Below are positions 1 to 7,681 of a DNA stretch of 33,774 nt, piece by piece. Under the pieces are notes generated by a model. The model worked only from the letters and a program-made list of their open reading frames with translations. It was not told the origin of the DNA and ran no database searches. The DNA lies in contig QNZS01000064.1 in NCBI GenBank assembly GCA_003978465.1, forward strand, positions 1 to 33,774, in the 5' to 3' direction. Source of the DNA: Sulfurimonas sp. (GTDB lineage Bacteria; Campylobacterota; Campylobacteria; Campylobacterales; Sulfurimonadaceae). A program made the translations under genes and the position numbers. Position 1 is the stretch's first letter. Each line of letters begins with the position of its first letter.

Positions 1-83
1 ATGTTGACTTCAACCCATATGAGTATCATCATGGTGAACCAGTGGTTAAATTTGATTACGAAACTATGAAAAGGATTGACTAA
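1..83 (+). CDS. ctaD: Cytochrome c oxidase subunit I, C-terminal end (partial)
   Basis: Only the last 26 codons are inside the window. The open frame starting at base 3 reads VDFNPYEYHHGEPVV and ends at TAA 81-83, which overlaps the ATG of the subunit III gene (TAATG). Nothing catalytic is visible. The assignment rests on position, directly upstream of and coupled to genes for subunits III, IV and II of an aa3-type oxidase, so subunit I is the expected missing partner. It would carry the haem a and haem a3/CuB centres in the inner membrane. The gene order I-III-IV-II differs from the more common II-I-III. Confidence 0.7.
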   Translation, partial: VDFNPYEYHHGEPVVKFDYETMKRID

Positions 84-823
84 TGTCTTCTCACGAATAT
101 GTACCAGAAATCGCGACTACTCGCGATGGTGTTGAACATGAAGTTCAAGGCTGGCAAGGTGATTTTTACGGTGGTAAATTAGGGTTTTGGTTATTTATGT
201 TAACTGAAGTTCTTATGTTTGGAGCTATGTTTATGGTTCTTACGTATTACTTTACATTACACCAATCTGATTACATTGATGCATCAGCATCTTTAAATAG
301 AGTTCTTGGTGGCTTTAATACAGTTGTACTTCTTATATCTGCATTAACTATGGGTCTTGGGTTACTTAAGATGCGTAGTGGTGATATTAAGGGTGCTAAG
401 CTTATGATTTGGGCTACTATCTTTTTTGCTTTTTTATTCTTAGGAGTAAAAGCAATTGAGTGGTCTTTAGAGTATCAGCATGGTGTTTTTTTAGGTCTTG
501 ATGCACTTCAGTCTGGAAATGTACATTCTAAACCATTTGGTCAGATACTATTCTTTGGTATGTACTTTACAATGACTGGTTTACATGGTTTTCACATTAT
601 AATAGGTATTGGTCTTATGCTGTGGTTACTTAAGCGCATTAATGCTGATCTAGTAACTCCAGAGCACCATATACTTCATTGGAATATTGCACTTTACTGG
701 GATTTAGTTCACTTAATCTGGGTATTTGTTTTTCCTTACTTCTATATGATAGGTGCTGATGCTGGTGGATACCATATTCCTGATATAGGATCACTTTTTG
801 GAGGACATAGCAATGAGCACTAA
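83..823 (+). CDS. coxC: Cytochrome c oxidase subunit III (aa3-type)
   Basis: This is a 246-residue integral membrane protein of the COX3 family, which packs against subunit I and stabilises its proton-uptake path. The family hallmarks are visible: a membrane Glu in LTEVLMFGAMF, the GLHGFHIIIG segment, and the closing helix HWNIALYWDLVHLIWVFVFP. The pattern suggests five or so membrane helices, the short bacterial form. The ATG overlaps the preceding stop (TAATG). The 3' end overlaps the subunit IV start by 11 bp, so translation is probably coupled. The last residues (GGHSNEH) are His-containing, like the tail of the next protein. Confidence 0.93.
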   Translation: MSSHEYVPEIATTRDGVEHEVQGWQGDFYGGKLGFWLFMLTEVLMFGAMFMVLTYYFTLHQSDYIDASASLNRVLGGFNTVVLLISALTMGLGLLKMRSGDIKGAKLMIWATIFFAFLFLGVKAIEWSLEYQHGVFLGLDALQSGNVHSKPFGQILFFGMYFTMTGLHGFHIIIGIGLMLWLLKRINADLVTPEHHILHWNIALYWDLVHLIWVFVFPYFYMIGADAGGYHIPDIGSLFGGHSNEH

Positions 824-1247
824 TGTTAAAGTAGATTATCAAGTAGAAAAAGGTGGTTATTATAAGGTTCTAATAGGACTTTTAATTTTAACCTCTATTA
901 CTTTTATTCAGCCAAGTATGTTTTTAACAGATGCTACTTTTGTAGTGCAGTTACTGATTGGTCTTATTAAAGCAATTATAATTTTATTTTATTATATGCA
1001 CCTCAAGGGTGAAACTTTAATCGGATGGACAGTGGTTTTTGCTGTTTCTGTCGTTTTATTTTTCTTTTCAATTGTAATTTACGATGTAAAGAATTTTCAA
1101 TTTGTAGATGAGAGTCATATTTCATCAGCAGTAACGAGTGCTGGTAGCCCTACAGCTGGGCATCACTCAAGTCACTCTGATGAGAGTCATACTACATCAG
1201 AACATACAAGTAGTGTTAGTCATGAAGCTACACACTCAGAGCACTAA
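813..1247 (+). CDS. Cytochrome c oxidase subunit IV with His/Ser-rich tail
   Basis: A 144-residue small membrane protein of the prokaryotic COX4 type, an accessory oxidase subunit. I chose the ATG at 813 because GGAGGA (800-805) sits seven bases upstream; the in-frame TTG at 798 overlaps that ribosome-binding site and is unlikely. The first 100 residues hold about three hydrophobic helices, including LIKAIIILFYYMHLKGE, typical of the family. Residues 101-144 are a hydrophilic tail with nine His plus many Ser, Glu and Thr, absent from typical family members. Its role is unknown; metal binding is a guess. It overlaps coxC by 11 bp and ends 9 bp before coxB. Confidence 0.85.
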   Translation: MSTNVKVDYQVEKGGYYKVLIGLLILTSITFIQPSMFLTDATFVVQLLIGLIKAIIILFYYMHLKGETLIGWTVVFAVSVVLFFFSIVIYDVKNFQFVDESHISSAVTSAGSPTAGHHSSHSDESHTTSEHTSSVSHEATHSEH

Positions 1248-1256
1248 GGAGGCCAT

Positions 1257-2456
1257 ATGTTACAAGGATTTAATACAAGCGGTACAATAATCGCAGAACA
1301 CATCAATCAAGCTCTTGAAATCAATTTATGGATTTCTCTAGTTCTTTTTGCTTCTGTTGTTCTTCCAATGGTTTATTTAGCTTGGAAGTATCGCGAAAGT
1401 AATGTGAAAAACGAAGACATAGAAAATGTCACTCATAATACATTATTAGAAATTATATGGACAGTTGTTCCAACAATTACTTTATTTGTATGTTTTTGGT
1501 ACGGCTACACATCAATGGTTACAGCTAGAACTATGCCAGCGATTGATGAGAGTATAGTTATTGAAGTTGAAGGGAGTAAATGGAAATGGAGATATGAATA
1601 TCCTGCAAATGCAAATGGATTTGTTCATAAACTTGGTGGAGCATATACTAAGCCTGTAAGAGATGAAAATGGAAAACTTATAGAAAAAGGTACAATGGGT
1701 AAATCGGCACTTTATGTACCAGTTAATACGAATGTTATCTTAAATATGACGGCACCGATCGATGATGTTTTACATGCATTTTTTATCCCAGCTTTCCGCA
1801 TGAAAGAGGATGTTGTTCCAGGTCGTATAACAAAGCAGTGGTTTAATTCTGATCAAGTAGGTGAATATGAAATTGAGTGTGCTGAGTATTGTGGTACTGA
1901 TCACTCATATATGTACTCTAGAGTTGTTGTACTTCCTCAAGATAAATATGATGCTTGGTTCAATAGTAATGATGATACTCCAGAGGGCGACTATGGTAAC
2001 TCAGGTGATGCAATATTACAACAACATGGATGTAAAAGTTGTCATGCAGTAGATACAGACAAGGTACTTGTTGGACCTGCACTTAAAACTAGAAGATTGA
2101 CTAAAGAGCAAGTACTAGATGTCATCAATAATGGTCAAGATAAACTTGGTTATGATATGGGTGCAATGCCAGCTGGTATGGCTTCAGGTGCAGATGCTGT
2201 AGAGATTGCAGAATATGTAGCTAGTGGTATGATAGGTACTCAGCCTGCTTCATTTGCAACATGTAGTTCATGTCATGGTGAAGATGGTAAGGGTCAGTAC
2301 GGTACATCTCCAAGTCTTGTAAGCTACGATGTAGACCTTTTACGTAATGTATTGAAGCATGGTAAAGATGGTATGATAGGTACTATGCCAGCATTTCCAT
2401 ATGTGTCAGAAGAAGAAGTTACAGCTATTGCAGAGTATCTAAATAACACAAAATGA
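1257..2456 (+). CDS. coxB: Cytochrome c oxidase subunit II with two cytochrome c domains (caa3-like)
   Basis: At 399 residues this is longer than a plain subunit II. Two N-terminal helices (about 22-43 and 64-84) anchor it, and a periplasmic cupredoxin domain follows. The electron-entry aromatic stretch is SKWKWRYEYP (107-116). All CuA ligands are present: H173, C208, E210, C212, H216 and M219. Two c-type haem sites are appended: CKSCH at 259-263 and CSSCH at 336-340, with likely axial Met in MGAMPAG and GTMPAF. It should accept electrons and pass them through CuA to subunit I. The di-haem tail resembles that of CcoP encoded downstream. Its TGA overlaps the ctaB ATG by 4 bp (ATGA). No lipobox is visible. 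Confidence 0.93.
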   Translation: MLQGFNTSGTIIAEHINQALEINLWISLVLFASVVLPMVYLAWKYRESNVKNEDIENVTHNTLLEIIWTVVPTITLFVCFWYGYTSMVTARTMPAIDESIVIEVEGSKWKWRYEYPANANGFVHKLGGAYTKPVRDENGKLIEKGTMGKSALYVPVNTNVILNMTAPIDDVLHAFFIPAFRMKEDVVPGRITKQWFNSDQVGEYEIECAEYCGTDHSYMYSRVVVLPQDKYDAWFNSNDDTPEGDYGNSGDAILQQHGCKSCHAVDTDKVLVGPALKTRRLTKEQVLDVINNGQDKLGYDMGAMPAGMASGADAVEIAEYVASGMIGTQPASFATCSSCHGEDGKGQYGTSPSLVSYDVDLLRNVLKHGKDGMIGTMPAFPYVSEEEVTAIAEYLNNTK

Positions 2457-3322
2457 TTAAAGATTTTATATCGTTAACTAAGTTTGTTTTATCTTTTGCA
2501 GTAAGTTTATCTGCTCTTTTTGCCTATATTATGGCAAAGGGTGAGATTGGTGGGGATATGTTCCTTGCCACTCTTGCAGTACTTCTTGTCGCGATGGGAG
2601 TCTCGACTCTTAATCAGGTGCAGGAGTATAAAGAAGATGCTTTAATGGAACGAACAAAAAATAGACCTATCGCATCTGGAAAGTGGTCACCACTTTCTGG
2701 AGTAATTATTTCTATCGTTTTAATTCTTGCTTCACTTGCTTTAATTTATGATGTTATTGGCATGATAGGAGTTAATTTATTTTTGTTTGCATTTATTTGG
2801 TATAACATTGTTTATACTCCGTTAAAGAAAAAAAGTGCTTTAGCTGTTGTTCCTGGTGCTATTTTAGGTGTTATTCCTCCTGCTATTGGTTGGATTGCAG
2901 CTGGACATAGTTTAGGAGAAGTTGAGTTTTATGCTTTAGGCCTTTTTTACTTTGTATGGCAGGTGCCACATTTTTGGTTACTTGTGATGCTGTTTTATGG
3001 TGATTATGATAACGGTGGATATCCAACTGCTATGAAGCTTTTTGGTAGAAATACACTACAAAAGTTAACTTTTGTATGGCTTATTTTTACAATACAAACT
3101 GGTATTTTTATGGTTAGCATATTTAATCCAGCAAGTAGCGTAATTCTTATATTACTTGTTATAACTGGATTACTTGGATTTGCTAGTAGTTTACAACTTC
3201 TATATAAAAGTTTTGAGCTCAAACATGCAAGAAAAGTTTTTTACCAAATTAATGCTGCATTTTTACTAACTATTATTTTAGTTACTATTGATGAGATGTT
3301 AAAATTTAATGCATTATCTTAG
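2453..3322 (+). CDS. ctaB: Protoheme IX farnesyltransferase (haem O synthase)
   Basis: A 289-residue UbiA-family polyprenyltransferase that converts haem B to haem O, the precursor of haem A for the oxidase encoded just upstream. The prenyl-diphosphate motif spans residues 54-72 with N54, D62, M65, R67, T68, R71 and P72; position 58 is Glu where Asp is usual. WQVPHFW (169-175) and YGDYDNGGYP (182-191) are the second family signature. About eight or nine membrane helices are expected. The start overlaps the coxB stop by 4 bp, so the two are coupled. No haem A synthase (ctaA) gene lies in the window. A menaquinone-type prenyltransferase is a less likely alternative given the context. Confidence 0.9.
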   Translation: MIKDFISLTKFVLSFAVSLSALFAYIMAKGEIGGDMFLATLAVLLVAMGVSTLNQVQEYKEDALMERTKNRPIASGKWSPLSGVIISIVLILASLALIYDVIGMIGVNLFLFAFIWYNIVYTPLKKKSALAVVPGAILGVIPPAIGWIAAGHSLGEVEFYALGLFYFVWQVPHFWLLVMLFYGDYDNGGYPTAMKLFGRNTLQKLTFVWLIFTIQTGIFMVSIFNPASSVILILLVITGLLGFASSLQLLYKSFELKHARKVFYQINAAFLLTIILVTIDEMLKFNALS

Positions 3323-3348
3323 AAAATAGAATCTTCTCTATTTTCTAA
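3319..3348 (+). terminator. Terminator-like hairpin at the end of the aa3 cluster
   Basis: A perfect 11-bp stem (3319-3329 with 3338-3348) encloses an 8-base loop and is followed by a short T-containing stretch. The stem is A/T-rich, so it is probably moderate in strength. It includes the ctaB stop codon (TAG 3320-3322). It separates the aa3 cluster from the next transcription unit. Confidence 0.55.
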
Positions 3349-3366
3349 AATTTTACTTAACTCTGC

Positions 3367-3372
3367 TATACT
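3367..3372 (+). promoter_or_regulatory. Putative -10 box (TATACT)
   Basis: TATACT lies 35 bases before the ATG at 3408 in an A/T-rich stretch, with no clear -35, as is common for the housekeeping sigma factor in Campylobacterota. AGGAAAA (3398-3404) is the ribosome-binding site for the next gene. Confidence 0.4.
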
Positions 3373-3407
3373 TTCTTAAATTTATTTAGATAATTTTAGG
3401 AAAATTT

Positions 3408-3914
3408 ATGTCAACTCACCCCCTTAAATCAATACTAGCTACCTTCACAAACAAAAATGGAAAAAAATTAAGTCTCTTTAACGCTGCACCTGTTGGTGGT
3501 ATGAGCAGTTTAGTGATTAAGGTAATAATCCTTGCAATGCCTTTTATCGAATACTTCGCAATTTTTAACAATTATGTATATGATAAGCTTGGACTAGTTA
3601 GCCAGGTAGTTATGTATATAGTGTTTATGTCAATTATGATGATGATAGTATTTATTATTATTTATATGACAAGAAAAAGTGTCATCAAAAAAATTACACC
3701 ATCTTGGAAAACTTACTTCAGTGATGTTAATCTTGCAATGGTTCTTGCAGTAGGGATTACACCTTATAGCGATTTTTTTAAACACTATAATAAGATAGTA
3801 AAACAAGATTTAAGCGATGTGGCTTTACATGAAAAATTAAAAGAGTTGTTTGTGCAATTGCAAGAAGAAAATACTGATTTGTTAATTGCAATGAATAAAG
3901 ATTATAAAGTATAA
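3408..3914 (+). CDS. Unknown two-helix membrane protein between the two oxidase clusters
   Basis: I do not recognise this 168-residue protein. It has a polar N-terminus (about 1-33), two strong hydrophobic segments (about 34-54 and 64-88, the second very Met/Ile-rich), then a charged region of about 80 residues that is probably cytoplasmic and helical (LHEKLKELFVQLQEENTD). There is no signal peptide, haem motif or Cys/His cluster. It has its own ribosome-binding site and a candidate promoter, and lies 85 bp after ctaB and 70 bp before ccoN on the same strand. A role in oxidase assembly or control is possible from location only. Confidence 0.8.
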   Translation: MSTHPLKSILATFTNKNGKKLSLFNAAPVGGMSSLVIKVIILAMPFIEYFAIFNNYVYDKLGLVSQVVMYIVFMSIMMMIVFIIIYMTRKSVIKKITPSWKTYFSDVNLAMVLAVGITPYSDFFKHYNKIVKQDLSDVALHEKLKELFVQLQEENTDLLIAMNKDYKV

Positions 3915-3936
3915 AGCAGGTTTAACCTATTTTCGA

Positions 3937-3942
3937 TAGAAT
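3937..3942 (+). promoter_or_regulatory. Putative -10 box (TAGAAT) for the cbb3 operon
   Basis: TAGAAT lies 42 bases before the ccoN ATG, followed by a very A/T-rich leader and a good ribosome-binding site AAGGAGA (3974-3980). No -35 is evident. A short inverted repeat, AGGTTTAACCT (3918-3928), lies just upstream and could be an operator or part of a weak terminator. Confidence 0.4.
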
Positions 3943-3984
3943 TTCATTTTAATTTAATTTTAATTTGATTTACAAGGAGATTAT

Positions 3985-5481
3985 ATGAATAAGAATGGTC
4001 CATTAGAATACGACTATAGTGTATCTAAATTGTTTATAATGAATGCACTATTTGTCGGGACAATTGGTATGCTTGTAGGAGTTATCTTAGCATGGGAAAT
4101 GGCATATCCAGAGTTTAATACTTTTTTAGGGGAAGATTTAGCTGAATATACTAACTTCAGTCGTCTTAGACCACTACATACAGATAGTGTAATTTATGGT
4201 TTTACACTGAGTGCTGTTTGGGCATCTTGGTATTATCTTGGTCAACGTGTATTAAAGGTATCAATGGCAGAGTCTAAAATATTGATGTTTATTGGTAAAT
4301 TACACTTTTGGTTATACTTTAGTGCTTCTGCAGTTATTGTTTTATCTTTATTAATGGGTATTACAACATCAAAAGAGTATGCAGAATTTGAGTGGCCTCT
4401 CGATTTAGCTATTACAGTTGTATGGACACTATGGGGAGCAAGTATAGCTGGATTAGTTGGTTTTAGACGTGAAAAAGCACTTTATATATCTATCTGGTAC
4501 TTTATAGCTACATTCCTTGCAGTCGCTATGCTTCACCTCTTTAATAATATGGAAATTCCAACTATGTTTGTAACTTCACCAGCCGGTGAGACAATGATTG
4601 GTGCATGGTGGCACTCTGTATCTATGTATGCAGGCACAAACGATGCACTTGTTCAGTGGTGGTTTGGTCATAATGCAGTTGCTTTTGTTTTAACAACTCC
4701 AATTATTGCAATGGTTTACTATTTTTTACCAAAAGAATCAGGTCAGGCTATTTACTCATATAAATTGTCTTTACTTTCATTTTGGGGATTAATGTTTGTT
4801 TATATATGGGCAGGAGGCCACCATATGCTTTACTCAACTGTTCCTGATTGGATGCAGACTATGGGTTCTGTATTCTCAGTAATCCTTATCCTACCTTCAT
4901 GGGGGTCTGCAATTAATATGCTTCTTACAATGAAAGGTGAGTGGCAACAGGTTGCTTCATCTCCACTCATTAAGTTTATGGTTCTTGGCTCTACTTTTTA
5001 TATGTTTTCAACATTAGAAGGTCCTATTCAAGCTATCAAATCTGTTAATGCTATTGCACACTTTACTGATTGGATTATTGGGCATGTTCACGATGGTGCT
5101 CTTGGTTGGGTTGGATTTATGGTTATCGCAGCTATATATCATATGGCTCCTCGTATTTTTAGACGAGAGATATACTCTAAATCTTTAATGAATATGCAGT
5201 TTTGGATTCAAACATTAGGTGTTGTTTTATACTTTACATCAATGTGGATTGCAGGAATTACACAAGGTATGATGTGGCGTGCTCATGATGAATTTGGTAA
5301 TTTGGCTTACTCATTCATTGATACAGTTACTGTATTGCACCCTTATTATACGATTCGTGCTGTTGGTGGTACTTTATACCTCATTGGTTTTGTAATGTTT
5401 GTATACAATATTTATAAAACTACATCTGCTCGTGAAGTTGAAGAACACGAGTTACAAAATGCATCGCCTATGGGCGCTTAG
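3985..5481 (+). CDS. ccoN: cbb3-type cytochrome c oxidase subunit I
   Basis: The catalytic subunit of the high-affinity C-family haem-copper oxidase, reducing O2 to water and pumping protons in the inner membrane. It has 498 residues and about twelve helices. Haem and copper ligands are all visible: H65 and H369 (low-spin haem b), H229, H279 and H280 (CuB), and H367 (haem b3). Y273 sits six residues before the HH pair, where the C-family cross-linked tyrosine is expected. It opens the operon ccoN-O-Q-P with 15 bp to ccoO. The ATG at 3985 has AAGGAGA four bases upstream. Confidence 0.97.
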   Translation: MNKNGPLEYDYSVSKLFIMNALFVGTIGMLVGVILAWEMAYPEFNTFLGEDLAEYTNFSRLRPLHTDSVIYGFTLSAVWASWYYLGQRVLKVSMAESKILMFIGKLHFWLYFSASAVIVLSLLMGITTSKEYAEFEWPLDLAITVVWTLWGASIAGLVGFRREKALYISIWYFIATFLAVAMLHLFNNMEIPTMFVTSPAGETMIGAWWHSVSMYAGTNDALVQWWFGHNAVAFVLTTPIIAMVYYFLPKESGQAIYSYKLSLLSFWGLMFVYIWAGGHHMLYSTVPDWMQTMGSVFSVILILPSWGSAINMLLTMKGEWQQVASSPLIKFMVLGSTFYMFSTLEGPIQAIKSVNAIAHFTDWIIGHVHDGALGWVGFMVIAAIYHMAPRIFRREIYSKSLMNMQFWIQTLGVVLYFTSMWIAGITQGMMWRAHDEFGNLAYSFIDTVTVLHPYYTIRAVGGTLYLIGFVMFVYNIYKTTSAREVEEHELQNASPMGA

Positions 5482-5496
5482 TAAAAGGATTATATT

Positions 5497-6189
5497 ATGT
5501 TTCATTGGTTAGAAAGAAATCCGTTCTTTTTTGCATTGAGTGTATTTGTTACGATTTCATTTGCTGGTTTAATAGAAATTGTTCCAAGCTTTGCTCAAGC
5601 ATCACGACCATTAGTTGGGACAACTCCCTACTCAACTTTAGAATTAGCAGGTCGTCATGTATATATTAAAAATTCTTGTAATGCTTGTCACTCACAACTA
5701 GTTCGTCCATTTAAGTCAGAAACAGATCGTTATGGTCACTACTCTAGAAGTGGTGAGTATGCATATGACAGACCTTTCCTTTGGGGCTCAAAACGTACTG
5801 GTCCTGACTTGATGCGTGTTGGTAACTATCGTACTACTGATTGGCATGAAACACATATGAAAGACCCAGCTGCAGTTGTGCCAGGTTCAATTATGCCTAA
5901 GTACACTTGGTTATATGAGAATGAAACTGATGTAGAGACAGCATATGCTGAACAGTTAACTATAGCACAGTTCTTCTCAACACCTTATAATAAAGCTATT
6001 CCTATGAAAGATGGGACAAGTAAAATTATTAAGATGGGTGATTCGATTGCTGAAGCACACGCTTTAGCCTTAGACGAAGCAAAAGCGATAGTTGCTGATA
6101 TGAAAGATCAAAATATTAAAGATACTGTAGCAAGCGGAAAAATTCCAGAGATTGTTGCAATAATTGCATATATGAATAGTCTTAAGTAG
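5497..6189 (+). CDS. ccoO: cbb3-type cytochrome c oxidase subunit II (mono-haem)
   Basis: A 230-residue membrane-anchored monohaem cytochrome c that hands electrons from CcoP to CcoN. One N-terminal helix (about 10-30) is followed by the haem site CNACH at 61-65 (NSCNACHSQLVRPF is diagnostic for CcoO/FixO). M133 in GSIMPKYTWLY is the likely axial ligand. AAAAGGA precedes the ATG. Length and architecture are normal for the family. Confidence 0.96.
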   Translation: MFHWLERNPFFFALSVFVTISFAGLIEIVPSFAQASRPLVGTTPYSTLELAGRHVYIKNSCNACHSQLVRPFKSETDRYGHYSRSGEYAYDRPFLWGSKRTGPDLMRVGNYRTTDWHETHMKDPAAVVPGSIMPKYTWLYENETDVETAYAEQLTIAQFFSTPYNKAIPMKDGTSKIIKMGDSIAEAHALALDEAKAIVADMKDQNIKDTVASGKIPEIVAIIAYMNSLK

Positions 6190-6200
6190 AAGGCGAGAAG

Positions 6201-6440
6201 ATGGATATTGCTCAGTTGCAGGCTTATGGCTATTTTATAATGACAGCTGCTTTAGCTATTGGTCTTTATGCTTATATATATCATTTATATAGTAAAAGAA
6301 AAGATGCTGATGGTGTTGATTATGAAGATTACAGCAATATGGCATTAAAAGATGATATAGCAGATACTCCTGTAAATGCAACATCTCGCGATAAAAAGTA
6401 CCGTGATGGTACAAAAAAAGTAGGAGAGAAATATGAATAA
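6201..6440 (+). CDS. ccoQ: cbb3-type oxidase small subunit
   Basis: A 79-residue protein with one membrane helix (about 10-30, FIMTAALAIGLYAYIYHLYS) and a charged cytoplasmic tail. Size, topology and position between ccoO and ccoP identify it as the CcoQ/FixQ-type subunit, which stabilises the complex. The tail ends in a basic/acidic mix and is longer than in many CcoQ proteins. The end overlaps ccoP by 8 bp, which implies coupled translation. Confidence 0.88.
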   Translation: MDIAQLQAYGYFIMTAALAIGLYAYIYHLYSKRKDADGVDYEDYSNMALKDDIADTPVNATSRDKKYRDGTKKVGEKYE

Positions 6441-7365
6441 GATTTATCTTTGGGGAGTTATTGTTGCCGTTACGATGTTGACTATTACATATATGTCAGT
6501 TATTGGATCTAAGGGGGGATTGAATGGTGACATAGTAAATATGTTCGCTATTGGAGGTGCTGTTGCACTTGTAGTCATCATAGTATTTGTTATAATTAAG
6601 TTTGTTCGTCAGATGCAAGTTGATACTGCAGATGGAGAATTATCTGAGGATAATTGGGATGGTATAGGTGAGTATTACAATGCTATTCCAAAGGGTTGGG
6701 CAATTATGTACTTAGCAACAATGGTATATGCTATGTGGTATTTTGTCATTGGTTATCCAGTGAATTCATACTCGCAGATCGGTGAATATAATGAAGATGT
6801 TGCTGCTCACAACAAAAAGTTTGAAAAAAAGTATGCCAGCATCACGGGTGAGAGACTTGTTGACATGGGTGAGTCTGTCTTTTTGGCTGAGTGTAAAGTT
6901 TGTCATGGTCTTGCTGCAGATGGAATAGACGGTAGTGCAGCTGACTTAAATGTTAGACTTGAATTTAGAACTGTCAAAGATGTAGTTATTAATGGTTCAA
7001 ATAACTTTCTACTTGGTAGTGAAAATCCAATGCCAGATCGTTATGGTTTAATGAATGCAAATAAAGACTATGCTCCAATTACCGATGCCGAAATAGATGC
7101 TGTTTCTGCTTATGTTGCAAATGGTATGAGCGGTGAAGGTGCAGATGTTTTTAATGGAACTTGTACCGCCTGTCATGGCGAAGATGGAAAAGGTATGGAA
7201 TATGTAGCACCAAATATAGCTGCATTTGATATAACTCTTGTTACGAATGTGCTAAACCATGGGAAAAAGGGTTCTATCGGTTCTATGCCTGCTTTTGATA
7301 GATTAAATGCTAAACAAAAAGAGGCAGTGAGTGCTTATATTGTTAGTTTAAGTAAAGGAGAATAA
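6433..7365 (+). CDS. ccoP: cbb3-type cytochrome c oxidase subunit III (di-haem)
   Basis: A 310-residue di-haem cytochrome c, the electron entry point of the cbb3 complex. Two N-terminal helices (about 5-22 and 37-58) and a third near 88-108 precede the periplasmic part. CKVCH is at 154-158 and CTACH at 244-248; M285 in GSMPAF is the likely axial ligand of the second haem. The second domain is close in sequence to the last domain of CoxB in this window. It starts 8 bp inside ccoQ and is followed after 1 bp by the next small gene. Confidence 0.96.
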   Translation: MNKIYLWGVIVAVTMLTITYMSVIGSKGGLNGDIVNMFAIGGAVALVVIIVFVIIKFVRQMQVDTADGELSEDNWDGIGEYYNAIPKGWAIMYLATMVYAMWYFVIGYPVNSYSQIGEYNEDVAAHNKKFEKKYASITGERLVDMGESVFLAECKVCHGLAADGIDGSAADLNVRLEFRTVKDVVINGSNNFLLGSENPMPDRYGLMNANKDYAPITDAEIDAVSAYVANGMSGEGADVFNGTCTACHGEDGKGMEYVAPNIAAFDITLVTNVLNHGKKGSIGSMPAFDRLNAKQKEAVSAYIVSLSKGE

Positions 7366-7366
7366 G

Positions 7367-7582
7367 ATGATGAATTCTAGACATGTTTTTTCATTTGACG
7401 GACTTTTAGGCTTTATTGTAGCAATAATCGTACTTTTTATAGCACTAGTTTTTCTTATGTACTTTGCTATTGCTACACAAAACAATAATGCTGTAAATTA
7501 TTATGAGATTAAAAATGAAAAATCTATTAAAATGTTTGACAAAGATAATGCTAAACATATTATAGATGTAAAAGGAGCTTAA
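7367..7582 (+). CDS. DUF4006-type small membrane protein of the cbb3 cluster
   Basis: A 71-residue protein with one long hydrophobic helix (about 11-36) after a short polar start (FSFDGLLGF) and a polar tail. It resembles the small DUF4006 protein found downstream of ccoP in Campylobacter relatives, where its exact role is not established. AAGGAG (7355-7360) precedes two consecutive ATG codons (7367 and 7370), and either could serve. It lies 1 bp after ccoP and 1 bp before the next small ORF, so it is certainly within the cco operon. Confidence 0.8.
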   Translation: MMNSRHVFSFDGLLGFIVAIIVLFIALVFLMYFAIATQNNNAVNYYEIKNEKSIKMFDKDNAKHIIDVKGA

Positions 7583-7583
7583 G

Positions 7584-7673
7584 ATGGATAAACTTATTGC
7601 ATTAGGGTTAGTTACTCTTGCTGCCTTTACTCTTTATTCGGTACTTACTTCTAATCACCTTTATGTTGGTTAG
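7584..7673 (+). CDS. 29-residue single-helix membrane peptide in the cbb3 operon
   Basis: A very short ORF of 29 codons plus TAG. The peptide begins MDKLIALGLVTLAAFTLYS and is almost entirely one hydrophobic helix with a short polar end (SNHLYVG). AAAGGAG (7571-7577) is at ideal distance from the ATG, and the flanking genes are 1 and 8 bp away, which argues it is translated. Small cbb3 subunits of about this size (for example CcoM in Pseudomonas) are known, but I see no clear sequence match to them. The role is unknown; a structural or assembly subunit is inferred from location. Confidence 0.7.
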   Translation: MDKLIALGLVTLAAFTLYSVLTSNHLYVG

Positions 7674-7681
7674 GATTTAAG

